Assembly (NCBI GenBank): GCA_004380135.1
Contig: QXCR01000282.1
Location: 1 to 24,132 of the forward strand
Source of the DNA: Stemphylium vesicarium
Taxonomy: Eukaryota; Ascomycota; Dothideomycetes; Pleosporales; Pleosporaceae
Direction of reading: 5' to 3'
DNA: 24,132 nt
The first letter of the stretch is position 1; every line of letters begins with the position of its first letter. A model generated the notes under the pieces. It had not been told where the DNA came from. It saw nothing but the letters and a program-made list of their open reading frames with translations, and did not search any database. This document shows positions 8,027 to 16,965 of the stretch, piece by piece. The translations under genes were made by a program, and so were the position numbers.

Positions 8027-8901
8027 TCACCGAAATACCGGAGTATCCAACTTTGGCGGCGCCTGGACAACAGTCTGCGGACCCCACTGCTGATATGGCT
8101 GCATTGCCCACTGCTGCCCCTGCTGTCCCTGCCATCGTTGCCCCGGCTGTACAGCCCAAGGCTGCTGAACCCATTGTCCGGCCGGTGGCCCAGCATACGG
8201 ACTCTCTGTTCCTTGCGGCTGCATTTCATAAGCACTTCGAAATCCAGCATACCTGCCCTTCCCCCCAAACACCAACTTAACCCCACCCCTCGACCTAACC
8301 AGCACCCAAAGACTGCCTAGAACAGCGGGCGCTGCGACAGCCATAGGCAGTAAGAAAAACCGCATCGCCTTTGCAGTCTCACACACCGACGCCGCCCAGC
8401 CTTTGCCTGGGAAAAACTCATTAATCTGGCACGCCCACGCTTCCCTCGTATGCTCTTGACCGGCATCGCCTGCATCGCGGTAACTCCGCCACTACTCATC
8501 GTCCATCTCTGCCGCCGTTGCGTAGCCAAAGATAGCCAGGCTACCAGCCCCCAGGACCAGATTACTCAACAGCACGTTCCACACCCACCTGCGCTCATGT
8601 CCCGCTGTGCCTTCTGTTCTTCTCAACTGCCATATTCCCGCGCCGCTCACCAGGGCGACTGCATAGGCTAGTATGCATAGGCATAGTATCGCGATCGTAG
8701 GCGCGTAACGTCGATGTCGGTGTTGGTACCAGGTCGCGACAGCGAAACCTGAGACTCGCCGTTGCTGTAGCCGCGCTAGACGTTGTTATTAAATATGCTC
8801 TTGGATACGCGCTCGAGAATTGTGGCTATGGCGGTAAAGGAGAAGAGGAGAAGGACGGGTGGTGTAAGGAGGAGGACGGTGCGACAGCCGTTGCTGCACA
8901 T
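8027..8901 (-). pseudogene. four-helix membrane protein with Q/P-rich tail, broken by one in-frame TAG
   Basis: Exon 1 is 8901-8809 (31 aa, hydrophobic VLLLTPPVLLLFSFTAIATI). A 44-bp intron (GTATCC...CTACAG, TAATAAC branch) is phase 0, and exon 2 runs from 8764. Three further membrane segments follow: TIAILCLCILAYAVALVSGA, NVLLSNLVLGAGSLAIFGYA, and FFLLPMAVAAPAVLGSLWVL. Between the third and fourth helices codon 122 is TAG (8494-8492). The frame continues past it without other breaks (WRSYRDAGDAG, ACQINEFFPGKGW) to TGA at 8027. A single CAG-to-TAG transition would explain the stop. The C-terminal ~55 residues are rich in Gln, Pro, Gly and Trp (GQWVQQPWAVQPGQRW) and likely disordered and cytosolic. 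Function unknown. The alternative, an unusually short intron over the stop, did not give a consistent frame when tried. Confidence 0.6.
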
Positions 8902-9888
8902 TTTGTGCGTTTGATTTGTGGTTTGGCGACAATGCGATATTTTTTCGATTTCAGGGAAGGAAATTTCTGGGAGCGCGCCAGGACAGCTGCCCTGCTCTCG
9001 CGTGTTTACTGGGGCGTGGTGCTAGAATGGCCATGGTGGCTCGCTGGTGGCGGCAAAGGCGGTGGACGAGACGCGAAGGCCCGAACGAATCGTACCCGGG
9101 CGTCAATGTAGCCGTGCCTGCCGATTGCAATAAAGTATACGGGCTTCACTTCGACTCGCTTGGCCATTGTGTTGGACGTCATACCACGGCTACAGAGCCG
9201 CAACAGCGTGTATGGTGTGGTGATGCGAGCGTCTTGCAAAGAGGGGACGGTCGACGCGCGCTCAAGTGGCAGGTCATGTCTCCTAGCATTGGAAAGTGCA
9301 TATGGAGATGCTATCCCAATCGCACTGAAACAATTTGTAGCAAACATGACATATTGATAGTATAAGAGCAACGCGTTTGAACGACTTGATTCAGCGTCAG
9401 AGAGAAAACTTAGTGGTCATAAAACTGTAGCGATTACTTTTTGCTCCAGAGCCATTATAGGCCGTCTATGGGTATAGCTTAGATCCCCGTTCCCAGCCTG
9501 GGGAGATGGTAAGTGCAGAAGGCCGAGGCAAAGCTAGCACAGACCAACCATTATCTTGGGGGGCCGACGTTGCACCGAGCTAGCTCTTGGCCTCCAGTGT
9601 CGCGCGTTCGCTGCCACACTCCTCAACTGCCACTTATCACTTTGTGCATCTCTTGCCACGGCTTTTCCCATTCTCTTTGAAGCACGCAGGTCGCGGCCGA
9701 CCGCACGCGCAACGTCGCCGCGACTTATTGGCGAATGTCTTAGAATGTTTACACTATGGCGATCACAGATTATCCAGTCTAAGCCAATAGCTAGAGGGTT
9801 AGATGGCTTTCGCGCATTTTTCAATTCGACGTATGGGGATGTCGGCGTTCCCGAAACCTCCCAGGTGCTGGGACCGGTAGGAAGTGAA
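8902..9888. other. intergenic stretch without recognisable genes
   Basis: Nearly 1 kb with several overlapping frames of 65-149 codons on both strands (for example 8916-9365 plus, 9006-9371 minus, and the mirrored pair 9556-9912 plus / 9534-9902 minus). None has a recognisable domain, and opposite-strand frames of equal length over the same GC-rich DNA suggest chance. A 5' exon of the FunK1 gene could lie in the right-hand part. Confidence 0.45.
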
Positions 9889-10049
9889 GGTATTGTGGAC
9901 ATATCGTTTTAAAGCGCTCCTCTAATGTTGACACAGAGACCCAGGGTTGTCTAGTCGCCCTCGTATCCGCTCTTCAAACCCTTCAAGCCTCTCGTCACCT
10001 ACCCTCGACCCGCGGCGGTAAGAATCTGCTCGAAGATCTGTCTAGGCTT

Positions 10050-12143
10050 ATGACCGCCGTCAATGACGATGACTTTGATGTCGACCGAATACTTCCTCTC
10101 CTACAAGCGACCCTTCGCGAAGAATCTGACAGCGTAATTTGGAACGCAGTCTACGACGCCGTCACCGAATCGACGCCTCCACCCCGCTCTACCTCGTCCG
10201 TCCAACAAACACCCCTTTCCATCAATACGGGCAGCTTCGTGAACTCGACGGAGCACCGCAAACACGTAGACGATGTGCTAAAGGAGGAGCTGGGGCATTT
10301 GTACGTTGGCATACCTGGTTTCTTCGGTGCGTTCTTCGGAGACGTGCCAGGTCTGAGACAGGCGGCACAGGCCGTGTTCCTCAAGTGCAAGGAAGGAGAT
10401 AACCCAATCTTCTTGGAAGAGAGCGGCTGGCAGGACTGGCCTGAAGGGGCGAAGGAAAAGGATGTTTTGAGCTGGTTTGCTCAGCTCACAGACCGGCTGT
10501 TGGACCTCACAGAAGGACATCGGCCGGAATTCACAGTTCGGCGGCGACCACTGGCACAGCCAAATCAGCCGCTGCAAGGTTCCACTGCCGATCGCAAGCT
10601 GGATATTGGCTTTGTGGACGATCCGAACGCCGGCCTGAACTCGAAGTGTCAATGGTCACACATCCTCATACCCGGTGAGCTGAAGAGCAACCCGTCAGCT
10701 GACAAAGCGTCTAAGGCGTGGCTCGACCTTGGCCGATACGCGAGGGAGGTGCTCGCCGCCCAAGACAGCCGCCGCTTCGTTCTTGGCTTTACGCTCTGTG
10801 GATCCCTAATGCGGCTATGGACATTCGATCGACTCGGAGGCATCGCCTCCGAGCAATTCGACATTAATAAAGATGGGCTGCGGTTCGTATCTGCAGTGCT
10901 TGGCTTTCTCTGGATGAACGGGGAACAGCTGGGTTTCGACCCGACGATTATTACAAACGGAGACAAGCGGTACATTGAGATTGAACGGGAAAATAGGAAA
11001 GAGCGACTCGTTATTGACAGCTTAATAAAACGGGTGCCTTGCGTTGCTGGTCGAGCAACAACCTGCTGGAAAGCTTACAATGAACAAGATCCCGACAAGC
11101 CACTCGTCATCAAGGATTCATGGCAATATCCGGAGCGCGAGGAGGAGGGCGAGTTGCTGCGTGAGGCAACCAAGAAGGACGTGGTTAATGTGGCGAGATA
11201 CTATCACCATGAGACGGTTCGTGTGGGCACCCAGGACGACTCTATCCGCGGGAACGTGCGACAAGGTCTAGACGTAACGAAAGCGACAAACTACAAGCCA
11301 GGATACACAATGTCACCTCCAAGTACAGTCGTTCGCTCGCTGTCAAGGAAAGGCCGAAGCAGCAGCGTCGCCGGACAGAAGCGATCCTCGAGCTGCACGA
11401 ACGCATCCTTACCACTCAGCAAGCGAACCTGTTCGAGCTCTCCAGTAAAAGGAGGAAGGGCAACAGCGGATCGGGTGCACCGCCGCGTTATTGTCCAAGA
11501 CTACGGGAAGCCTATATACATGGCGAGCTCCAGGGCTAGCCTTCTAGCTGCGCTAGAAGGCTGCATCGCAGGATACGAGTCGCTGTATACGCGGGCCGGC
11601 ATGCTACAATGCGATATCTCGCCGAACAACCTTATGGTGAACGAGGACGAGGACAACCCCTCCTGGCACGCATTCTTGATCGACCTAGACCTTGCTATTA
11701 AAGAGGATCGCGAGAAACCCTCGGGGGCGCGAGGAAAAACTGGCACGCGAGCGTTCATGGCGATTGGGATACTTTACGACGATGAGCAGCATTCTTTCAT
11801 GCACGACCTAGAGTCTTTCTTCTGGGTGCTATTTTGGATATGCATTCACTACAACGGGTCGCAGGGAAGAGTGGTCCAGCAGTTCGATAAATGGAACTAC
11901 GCGAACATGGAAGAGCTAGCCAAGCTAAAGCTGGGCACAGTATCAGACGATGAGATCTTTCGTAAAACTACTCTGGAACACTTTACCGAATATTACCAGC
12001 CACTGATCCCCTGCGTTAACAGATTGCGGAGAAAGATATTCCCTGGAGGCGGGAGGTGGAGGGCTCCGAATCCGAAGCTGTACTTGGATATGAAGGAAAT
12101 CCTTCGGGCAGCACGAGATGACTTGAAGGAGTTAGAGGGATAA
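10050..12143 (+). CDS. FunK1-family fungal protein kinase
   Basis: Single open frame of 697 aa ending at TAA. The N-terminal third (VYDAVTESTPPPRS, then LKEELGHLYVGIPGFFGAFF) is the conserved non-kinase region of fungal FunK1 proteins. The kinase part shows the VAIK-like Lys (VIKDSW, K355) with a candidate αC Glu in EREEEGELL. After a Ser/Arg-rich linker (about 425-475) comes the catalytic loop LQCDISPNNLM (D522, N527), the metal-binding LIDLDLAI (D545/D547), GKTGTRAFMAI as activation segment, and the family signature HSFMHDLESFFWVLFWICIH. The usual HRD or HKD is QCD here, though the Asp remains. Biological roles of FunK1 kinases are mostly unknown; they expand in filamentous fungi. The frame upstream of the ATG is open back to about 9889 without another ATG and encodes plausible sequence (ALVSALQTLQASRHLPSTRG), so a 5' exon may have been missed. 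Confidence 0.92.
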   Translation: MTAVNDDDFDVDRILPLLQATLREESDSVIWNAVYDAVTESTPPPRSTSSVQQTPLSINTGSFVNSTEHRKHVDDVLKEELGHLYVGIPGFFGAFFGDVPGLRQAAQAVFLKCKEGDNPIFLEESGWQDWPEGAKEKDVLSWFAQLTDRLLDLTEGHRPEFTVRRRPLAQPNQPLQGSTADRKLDIGFVDDPNAGLNSKCQWSHILIPGELKSNPSADKASKAWLDLGRYAREVLAAQDSRRFVLGFTLCGSLMRLWTFDRLGGIASEQFDINKDGLRFVSAVLGFLWMNGEQLGFDPTIITNGDKRYIEIERENRKERLVIDSLIKRVPCVAGRATTCWKAYNEQDPDKPLVIKDSWQYPEREEEGELLREATKKDVVNVARYYHHETVRVGTQDDSIRGNVRQGLDVTKATNYKPGYTMSPPSTVVRSLSRKGRSSSVAGQKRSSSCTNASLPLSKRTCSSSPVKGGRATADRVHRRVIVQDYGKPIYMASSRASLLAALEGCIAGYESLYTRAGMLQCDISPNNLMVNEDEDNPSWHAFLIDLDLAIKEDREKPSGARGKTGTRAFMAIGILYDDEQHSFMHDLESFFWVLFWICIHYNGSQGRVVQQFDKWNYANMEELAKLKLGTVSDDEIFRKTTLEHFTEYYQPLIPCVNRLRRKIFPGGGRWRAPNPKLYLDMKEILRAARDDLKELEG

Positions 12144-12536
12144 GGACGTTGGGTAGCAGTGGGAATCATAAGCAAGTAACGGGCTTTACTTTCTTCATTT
12201 TCCTCCCAGTTCATCCATTTCACGTACCTACGCAGTTCCTTCGGTACCTGATCCGGAATCCTATCGAAAGCTTCTGCGAAGACTCCGTTATTTTAGAGTA
12301 CATGGCATGGATCGAGATGTAGATCCTGGTCTTGAACGAATTAATCTTCTGCTTTCAGTTAGCTGCAAGAATTGCATCTAGATATTCAGCAGAACGAGTT
12401 TCCACGCTTCAACGAAGATGTGTCCCTCAAGGACCACCATTGATAGCTCGGGCTCTTGCTGTAGCATGCTAGTCGCAAGGCATCGTCCTGTATGACGCTG
12501 CACGGGTAAACATGCCTTTTCGGCCGTCTTACTCCA
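12144..12536. other. intergenic stretch between convergent FunK1 and zinc-finger genes
   Basis: Holds the 3' UTRs of the plus-strand kinase and the minus-strand finger gene. No gene, repeat or terminator motif recognised. Confidence 0.55.
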
Positions 12537-13115
12537 CTATTCCCCATCACAATACTGCCGTGTAAGAACTGCAGCTCTATCTTGCAATTCCTCGTTCTTT
12601 TGGTATTGCGGTCGAGGCGTCTTAAATTTCTTTTCTCTCCCTTCTCCTTTAACCTGCCACGCAAGTCGTCCCTTCTCCTGTCTATGCTTTTCAAGGGTTT
12701 CCTGACTGGCGAATGTATGACCGCACATACAGGCAAATCTAGCTTTTGAAGATGCAGCCTGAGCAGACACGGACTTCAAGTCTAGAGACGCAAAGGAAGA
12801 GACTAAGAAGTTATCCTATAATTGAGTTTTAGTAATTGTCTTGTTGGATTGTTGCTTGTCATATAAGGAGTCGCGTACCGAGACTGACGTTGTGCCTTTA
12901 GACGTAGACGCGAATCTAGGCTCGCCTGCCTGTTGAGTCTTGGGGTACCGGGAGACCCTTGGATTGGAGTTGAGCATTTTGGACACGGCTTTCTGGTCCT
13001 CTTGGTGGGTTGCGCAGAGCTGTTTGTGCTGCAAGTACGTCTCCGCATTCTTGAAGGTTTTACTGCAAGCGCATCGAACGTAGAATGTTCTGACTCCTCC
13101 TAATGTGTCTGCCAT
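12537..13115 (-). CDS. small protein with two C-x-C type zinc-finger-like motifs, two exons
   Basis: Exon 1 is 13115-12879 and exon 2 is 12815-12537. The 63-bp intron (GTACGC...ATTATAG, ACTAAA branch) is phase 0, giving 171 aa. Two related motifs are present. The first is RCACSKTFKNAETYLQHKQLC (C-x1-C-x12-H-x3-C), near the N-terminus. The second is FACMCGHTFASQETLEKHRQ (C-x1-C-x12-H), in exon 2; it lacks an obvious fourth ligand. The spacing between the Cys residues is one residue, not the two to four of classical C2H2 fingers. The remainder is basic and low-complexity. Classical fingers bind DNA or RNA; whether this variant folds around zinc is not visible. Without the splice, the two frames would look like two unrelated small ORFs; shared motif and exact phase support one gene. 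Confidence 0.7.
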
Positions 13116-13772
13116 CTCGATCTTCTCTTAAGATGACGTAAATCGTAGACTAATATTCAACCCTGAAGATATCGGTCTACACTAGTAATTGAGACCTAAA
13201 GCTTTGATAAGTAAGTTAAACCAGAGTACAAAACACAATGGCACACGCACTCAATGGCATTCTCCTATACATCGGGGCATCTCCGCACCTCATAGTTCGC
13301 AAATACGCATGTGTTGTACGTGCAGGTAAGGGAAGGAGATGTAAGCAAAGCGAAGCATTTTGCTCAGGCATACGCGCGTGGGTAACCACAGATCGGCAAG
13401 ATGTACGCAAGCTGATCAGAGTGTGAGGTATAGATTCATTGGATTGAGTGGATTTAGCCACGCAACTCTACACAGTATCTCGTGTTGAATGGTCACAGGC
13501 TAAGGATATGGTCACACAGTGCGCCTGTGCATGGGACCTATTGTATTGCTTATTCCGAATCGAGGCAATGGGTCGACCACGCCTACCATTGCTAGACCGG
13601 ACTTGCAGGGGGCTGTTGCTATGCTTCTAAACCTATGCACCCCGAGCTGTTTTAGGCCTGTCCGCGAGTCTGTGCAGCTCAACAAATGTACACGGGCACC
13701 ATACCCCGCCGGATACCCGCACCGAGCGGGAGACACGGTCCACTAAGTTACTAGTACGGTATGGCCCCGCTC
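13116..13772. other. intergenic stretch, no recognisable gene
   Basis: Contains the probable promoter of the minus-strand finger gene next to 13115. Frames at 13238-13426, 13448-13630 and 13512-13746 (both strands) are short and unlike known proteins. No earlier part of the pogo transposase that ends at 14075 could be found here. Confidence 0.5.
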
Positions 13773-14075
13773 CGTCATGCTTCCGCCATGCTCGAGGAGA
13801 AGCGAGCGGAACGCGCTGTCATGGATGCTAAGGCAGCGAAGAAGAAAGCCAGAAAGGCGGCCAAATAAGCCAAGACTGTCGCGAATGCTGCATCAGAAGC
13901 GGAAGGAGCTGCTGTGGGCATAAAAAAACGTGGTCGAAAACGGAAAAGCCCTGCATCAGAGCAGGAAGCTAATAACCCAGCGCAAAGTGCAAAAGTCTCA
14001 CGAACAAGCGAAAAACTAGAGGTTATCGATGTTATCCGACAGCCATATAGAGCCCCGGAGGCGAACATGTACTAG
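13773..14075 (+). pseudogene. pogo-type transposase, C-terminal tail relic
   Basis: Plus frame in phase with 13788 reads an Ala/Lys/Arg-rich segment (KRAERAVMDAKAAKKKARKA), an in-frame TAA at 13866-13868, then GIKKRGRKRKSP, AKVSRTSEK and YRAPEANMY followed by TAG at 14073. The KRGRKRKS and -AP-x-A-x-MY-stop ending are typical of the tail behind the DDE domain of fungal pogo-type transposases, probably a nuclear-localisation and disordered region. The DDE core is missing upstream. Only this tail survives, with at least one stop, so it is dead. Confidence 0.65.
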
Positions 14076-14475
14076 CAAAAGGGCAGTTGTAGTCGAAGAC
14101 TTCATCAGCCTTCGCTTTCCTATGCGCACGCTTGTGCTCTTTCCTTGGTGCCTCTATGTCTTGTGGTGACTTTAGCCGTCACCATGCTTGCGATCATCGC
14201 GCGTATCATTTTTGGTGATGTATGTCAAAGTCAAAATATTTCGTATGACCTGCGCTGGATACTGTGCAGCATGGTTGGACGACGCAGATGATAGCCAAAA
14301 CTTAATGATGTTACTTTGCCATATTTTTCTACTCGATATGCAGCTACTGCATTGTTGATATTGCTCGTCTCTACTAAAATACCACTTGTGCGTCAGGCTT
14401 ACTATGTCAAACCCCGTTGCCTTAAGGCCGCTTAGCTCGAAGCAAAGAGGTTCTCAAGCAAGGCATTGTGATTGA
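14076..14475. other. unassigned stretch between pogo tail and BTB relic
   Basis: About 400 bases. A short minus frame near 14176-14050 (APRKEHKRAHRKAKADEVFD) is charged and ends in the pogo tail. It might be a lost last exon of the neighbouring BTB gene, but this cannot be supported. Otherwise nothing recognised. Confidence 0.4.
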
Positions 14476-15089
14476 CTACCATGCAGAGGAATTTTTGTAC
14501 ATACCACCAAACGAATTGCCTGCTTGGGGACGCGTTGAGAGGACCCCTGGAAACGCTGGAAAAACGACACTTTCAAAGTAGTCCACAGCAAAATCGCCAC
14601 CTTCGTAGATGAGATCCTTAAACACGACCATTTTGCCTAGTCCTCTTACGTGGTCCTTGGCAACCTCAAGTACGGCGGATCGCATCGCACGATCGCTCTC
14701 AGGAGTAGTTGTATATACTTCGCGAATGCATTGCGGAAAAGATTCGCTTATCCAGAGTTTTTGTAACTTTTGTTGAAGTTTTGTTATAGCAAGCGCTTTC
14801 AAGTCCTCCAAGAAGAACATATTAGCGAGGGCGTATACACGAGGCTCTTTCATCAGCGCGGGGTCATCTTGTAGCCGTTAGAAAATCGAGCGAATAGGTT
14901 TAACTCCCACCGTACCTTCAAAGTCATGCGATAGATCGTCCGAATAGTCACCAGTGTATAGTATTCAAACACCCTCCAGTGTGCGGCTCCACTACCATTA
15001 TCGAACGTGAGTACTCCGTGGTCAAGGTCGAGCGAGAGGAGGGCAGGCGCAGCGGCACAGCTGTACTGTATAGCAATGTCTTTTCCTCT
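14476..15089 (-). pseudogene. BTB/POZ-domain protein, frameshifted and truncated
   Basis: The minus strand reads ALLSLDLDHGVLTFDNGSGA, AHWRVFEY, then a frame change near 14960, then YTGDYSDDLSHDFE. A 48-bp intron follows (14915-14868, GTACGG...CTACAAG with CTAAC branch, phase 1). After it comes DDPALMKEPRVYALANMFF, LEDLKALAITKLQQKLQ, WISESFPQCIREVY and LIYEGGDFAVDYFESV. This is the pattern of the second half of fungal BTB/POZ proteins (FEYLYTGDYS, VYALADxFxLxxLKxLA). One missing base in the FEY-(L)-YTG codon explains the frameshift. No N-terminal BTB strand/helix set or ATG is present upstream of 15089, where a TGA lies in frame, and the last ~25 residues before the TAG at 14476 look non-homologous. 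BTB domains dimerise and often link to Cul3 ligases. This copy is probably inactive. Confidence 0.7.
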
Positions 15090-15710
15090 TCAACGCTCAA
15101 CGTTATTAGATATCAGAGCCTACGCCGCTCACCGAAAGTAGATATAGTCTGAGAGAGGACATCCGCTCAGTGTGAAGCGCCTAGCGTTGGGGCTGTTGGA
15201 TGGTGCTGTGGTTGTCTTTTGCGGCGCGTGGTACCGTACGCGTCGTGGAGTGGGGCGTCGCCAAGACTGTCGATCGTTGCCCGTGTTTACGTTCCCCTCT
15301 TTCTCCGTTCCGCATTACCACAGGCCAGGCAACATCAGTGTGCATCGTGTCTTTGCTATCTTGCCAAGCTCACAACGCTAAAGACGCTCTCAACATGGCT
15401 ACAGTCGCTCTACAGCCTTGCGGCTAACATTCTGCAGGCGCATAGAGCCCCAACTACCCCGCCTGAGGCCTGGTGCGATGCCGTCGCCAGACCAAGAAAA
15501 CAACACAGCGCGCTTGAATCAGCTCACACATCTAGGAACACTGTTCTATTATCGAGATATTTAGAGCTGCACGGCTATCCATTGCCCTCCTCTTACGCTG
15601 ACCTCTACAGCGCACGGCACGGCCACCACACCCTCGTCCTACTAGGGTACCACGTCGAGCCTCTCGCGTCTCGTTCCTACTGCGCGCCCACCACACATCT
15701 ACACGAGTCG
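15090..15710. other. stretch upstream of HET relic, no recognisable gene
   Basis: A plus frame starting at 15219 runs through this stretch and continues into the HET and Tc1 relics, but residues encoded here (to 15710) match no known family. Two other plus frames overlap it. Probably non-coding and open by chance. Confidence 0.4.
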
Positions 15711-15803
15711 ACGCGTCTTCTAAAGTGCGGAGAAGATAACTACCTTACGATTACCAGCTTCGACGATGACGCGATACCCCCTTACGCGATACTTTCACAC
15801 ACA
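15711..15803 (+). pseudogene. HET (heterokaryon incompatibility) domain, N-terminal scrap
   Basis: 31 codons read TRLLKCGEDNYLTI, then TSFDDDAIPPYAILSHT, the start of a HET protein (usual pattern: RLL, a short loop, IPPYAILSHTWG). Right after SHT the expected WGAD is found only in another frame as TAG-GGG-GCT-GAT, which needs a 2-base slip in the local AC repeat and a TGG-to-TAG change. The rest of the domain is missing. HET proteins trigger cell death in incompatible fusions; this scrap cannot. Confidence 0.6.
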
Positions 15804-15869
15804 CTTAGGGGGCTGATGCAGGATAGAGACTCAGCTCACTGCTCTATTGAAGTCCTGCTGTGGCTGGAC

Positions 15870-16118
15870 ATGAATGCGGTGGACTATACCGTTGCACTGC
15901 CAGCGTCACCAGGTCTCATTGTCATCGAAACTTGGGTGAGGCCTCTACGCCAGAAGTTCTTCAGACGACGATGTACGACAGCGACAGCAGGGGTGAAGCG
16001 CTTCTATGAGGCTTGGCATGAGCTTGATCCCAAGAAGATCAACTCCACGGTCGACAGTTACCCAGCGCGCCTCCATGGGTGTATAGATATCAGAAAAGGT
16101 CAGATGACCAAGTATTGA
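15870..16118 (+). pseudogene. Tc1/mariner-type transposase, C-terminal end
   Basis: In the same long frame as the HET scrap, residues read LPASPGLIVIETWVRPLRQK, FFRRRCTTATAGVKRFYEAW, HELDPKKIN and then RLHGCIDIRKGQMTKY before TGA at 16118. This matches the end of fungal Tc1/mariner transposases: a SPDLNxIExxW motif carrying the third catalytic acid, then KRFYEAWxELDPxxI and RLxxCI...TKY. The SPDLN motif has decayed to SPGLI (15906-15920). The Asp and Asn are lost, and the first two catalytic Asp residues are absent upstream. Dead relic. The fusion in frame with the HET scrap is most likely coincidence. Confidence 0.65.
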
Positions 16119-16965
16119 TGAATCAAATCAACTCCTACAGCCAAAATTACTACTGTATCGACATTGGGATGGTTGTGGCAAAATCCACCCCACTATCAGC
16201 TATATCCGGCTTTCGCTGTCACGCTAAAGTAAGCGCTTAGGTTCACGCTATTGAGAGTTGCCACCCTGCTGCCTACAGGATGGCACATCAAAGACCCTCG
16301 ATGAAACTTTACTCGCAAAGCGTTAGCTCACCATAAGCAAAGAAATTCTAGCACAACGATGTTACCGCGGCCCGTCTTTGTAATCTGGTAACTATGACGA
16401 TAGGCTGTCATCGAGTTAGTCTGAGGCGGCAAAATTGGTACAGGGTACCGCTAAGTCTCCAGAGCAGCCGCAGCATCCTCCATGTTTGATGCAAGGCAGT
16501 ATGGAGAGTGCACATCTCTTGTGTGCGGAGATCTCAACCCAAGCGGCTAAAGGGCTAGACGTTGAAGACCGGTGAGATGATAGGATGAAGGACCTCTTAA
16601 CCTTGTTAGAGACCATGCACGATGCACTTTTAGTGTCACAGTGGGACCTATGTCAGGGCTAGGCTTAAGACCTGGCGTCTTCACGGACTTCCCACAACAG
16701 TCATATTGAACCATTCCAGAAGCGAACCGCGCGCTTTAGCCGTAGGATGTTATGATATCCAACACTTGATCCTAACGGGTAGTGTTGTTAGTCACTGACA
16801 AGAGACTTTAGTATCTTAGCGCTAACTAAAACATGCTTGAAACAGTCATCAAGAGTGCGTCTCTAAATCAACGAGACCGCAGGGCCTGTATATAGTATAC
16901 ATAATGGACAGAACTTTAGCAGTCTAAGGGAAGTTTCCAAAGAAAAGTCTGACTAGAGTTTGAAA
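16119..16965. other. intergenic stretch before the DUF6914-like gene
   Basis: About 850 bases with nothing recognised. No inverted-repeat partner for the Tc1 relic was found. The right-hand 100-150 bases should include the promoter of the gene starting at 16966. Confidence 0.5.

Noticed and set aside
8916..9371. 149-codon plus and 121-codon minus overlapping frames
   Set aside because: Neither resembles a known protein and no introns give a longer product.
9534..9912. Mirrored plus and minus frames of about 120 codons
   Set aside because: Equal-length frames on both strands over GC-rich DNA, with no domain on either; probably chance.
13775..14068. 97-codon minus frame rich in Ala, Phe and Ser
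   Set aside because: Antisense of the Ala/Lys-rich pogo tail; the hydrophobic look is a composition artefact.
16416..16616. 66-codon minus frame
   Set aside because: No similarity to known proteins and isolated within a decayed intergenic stretch.
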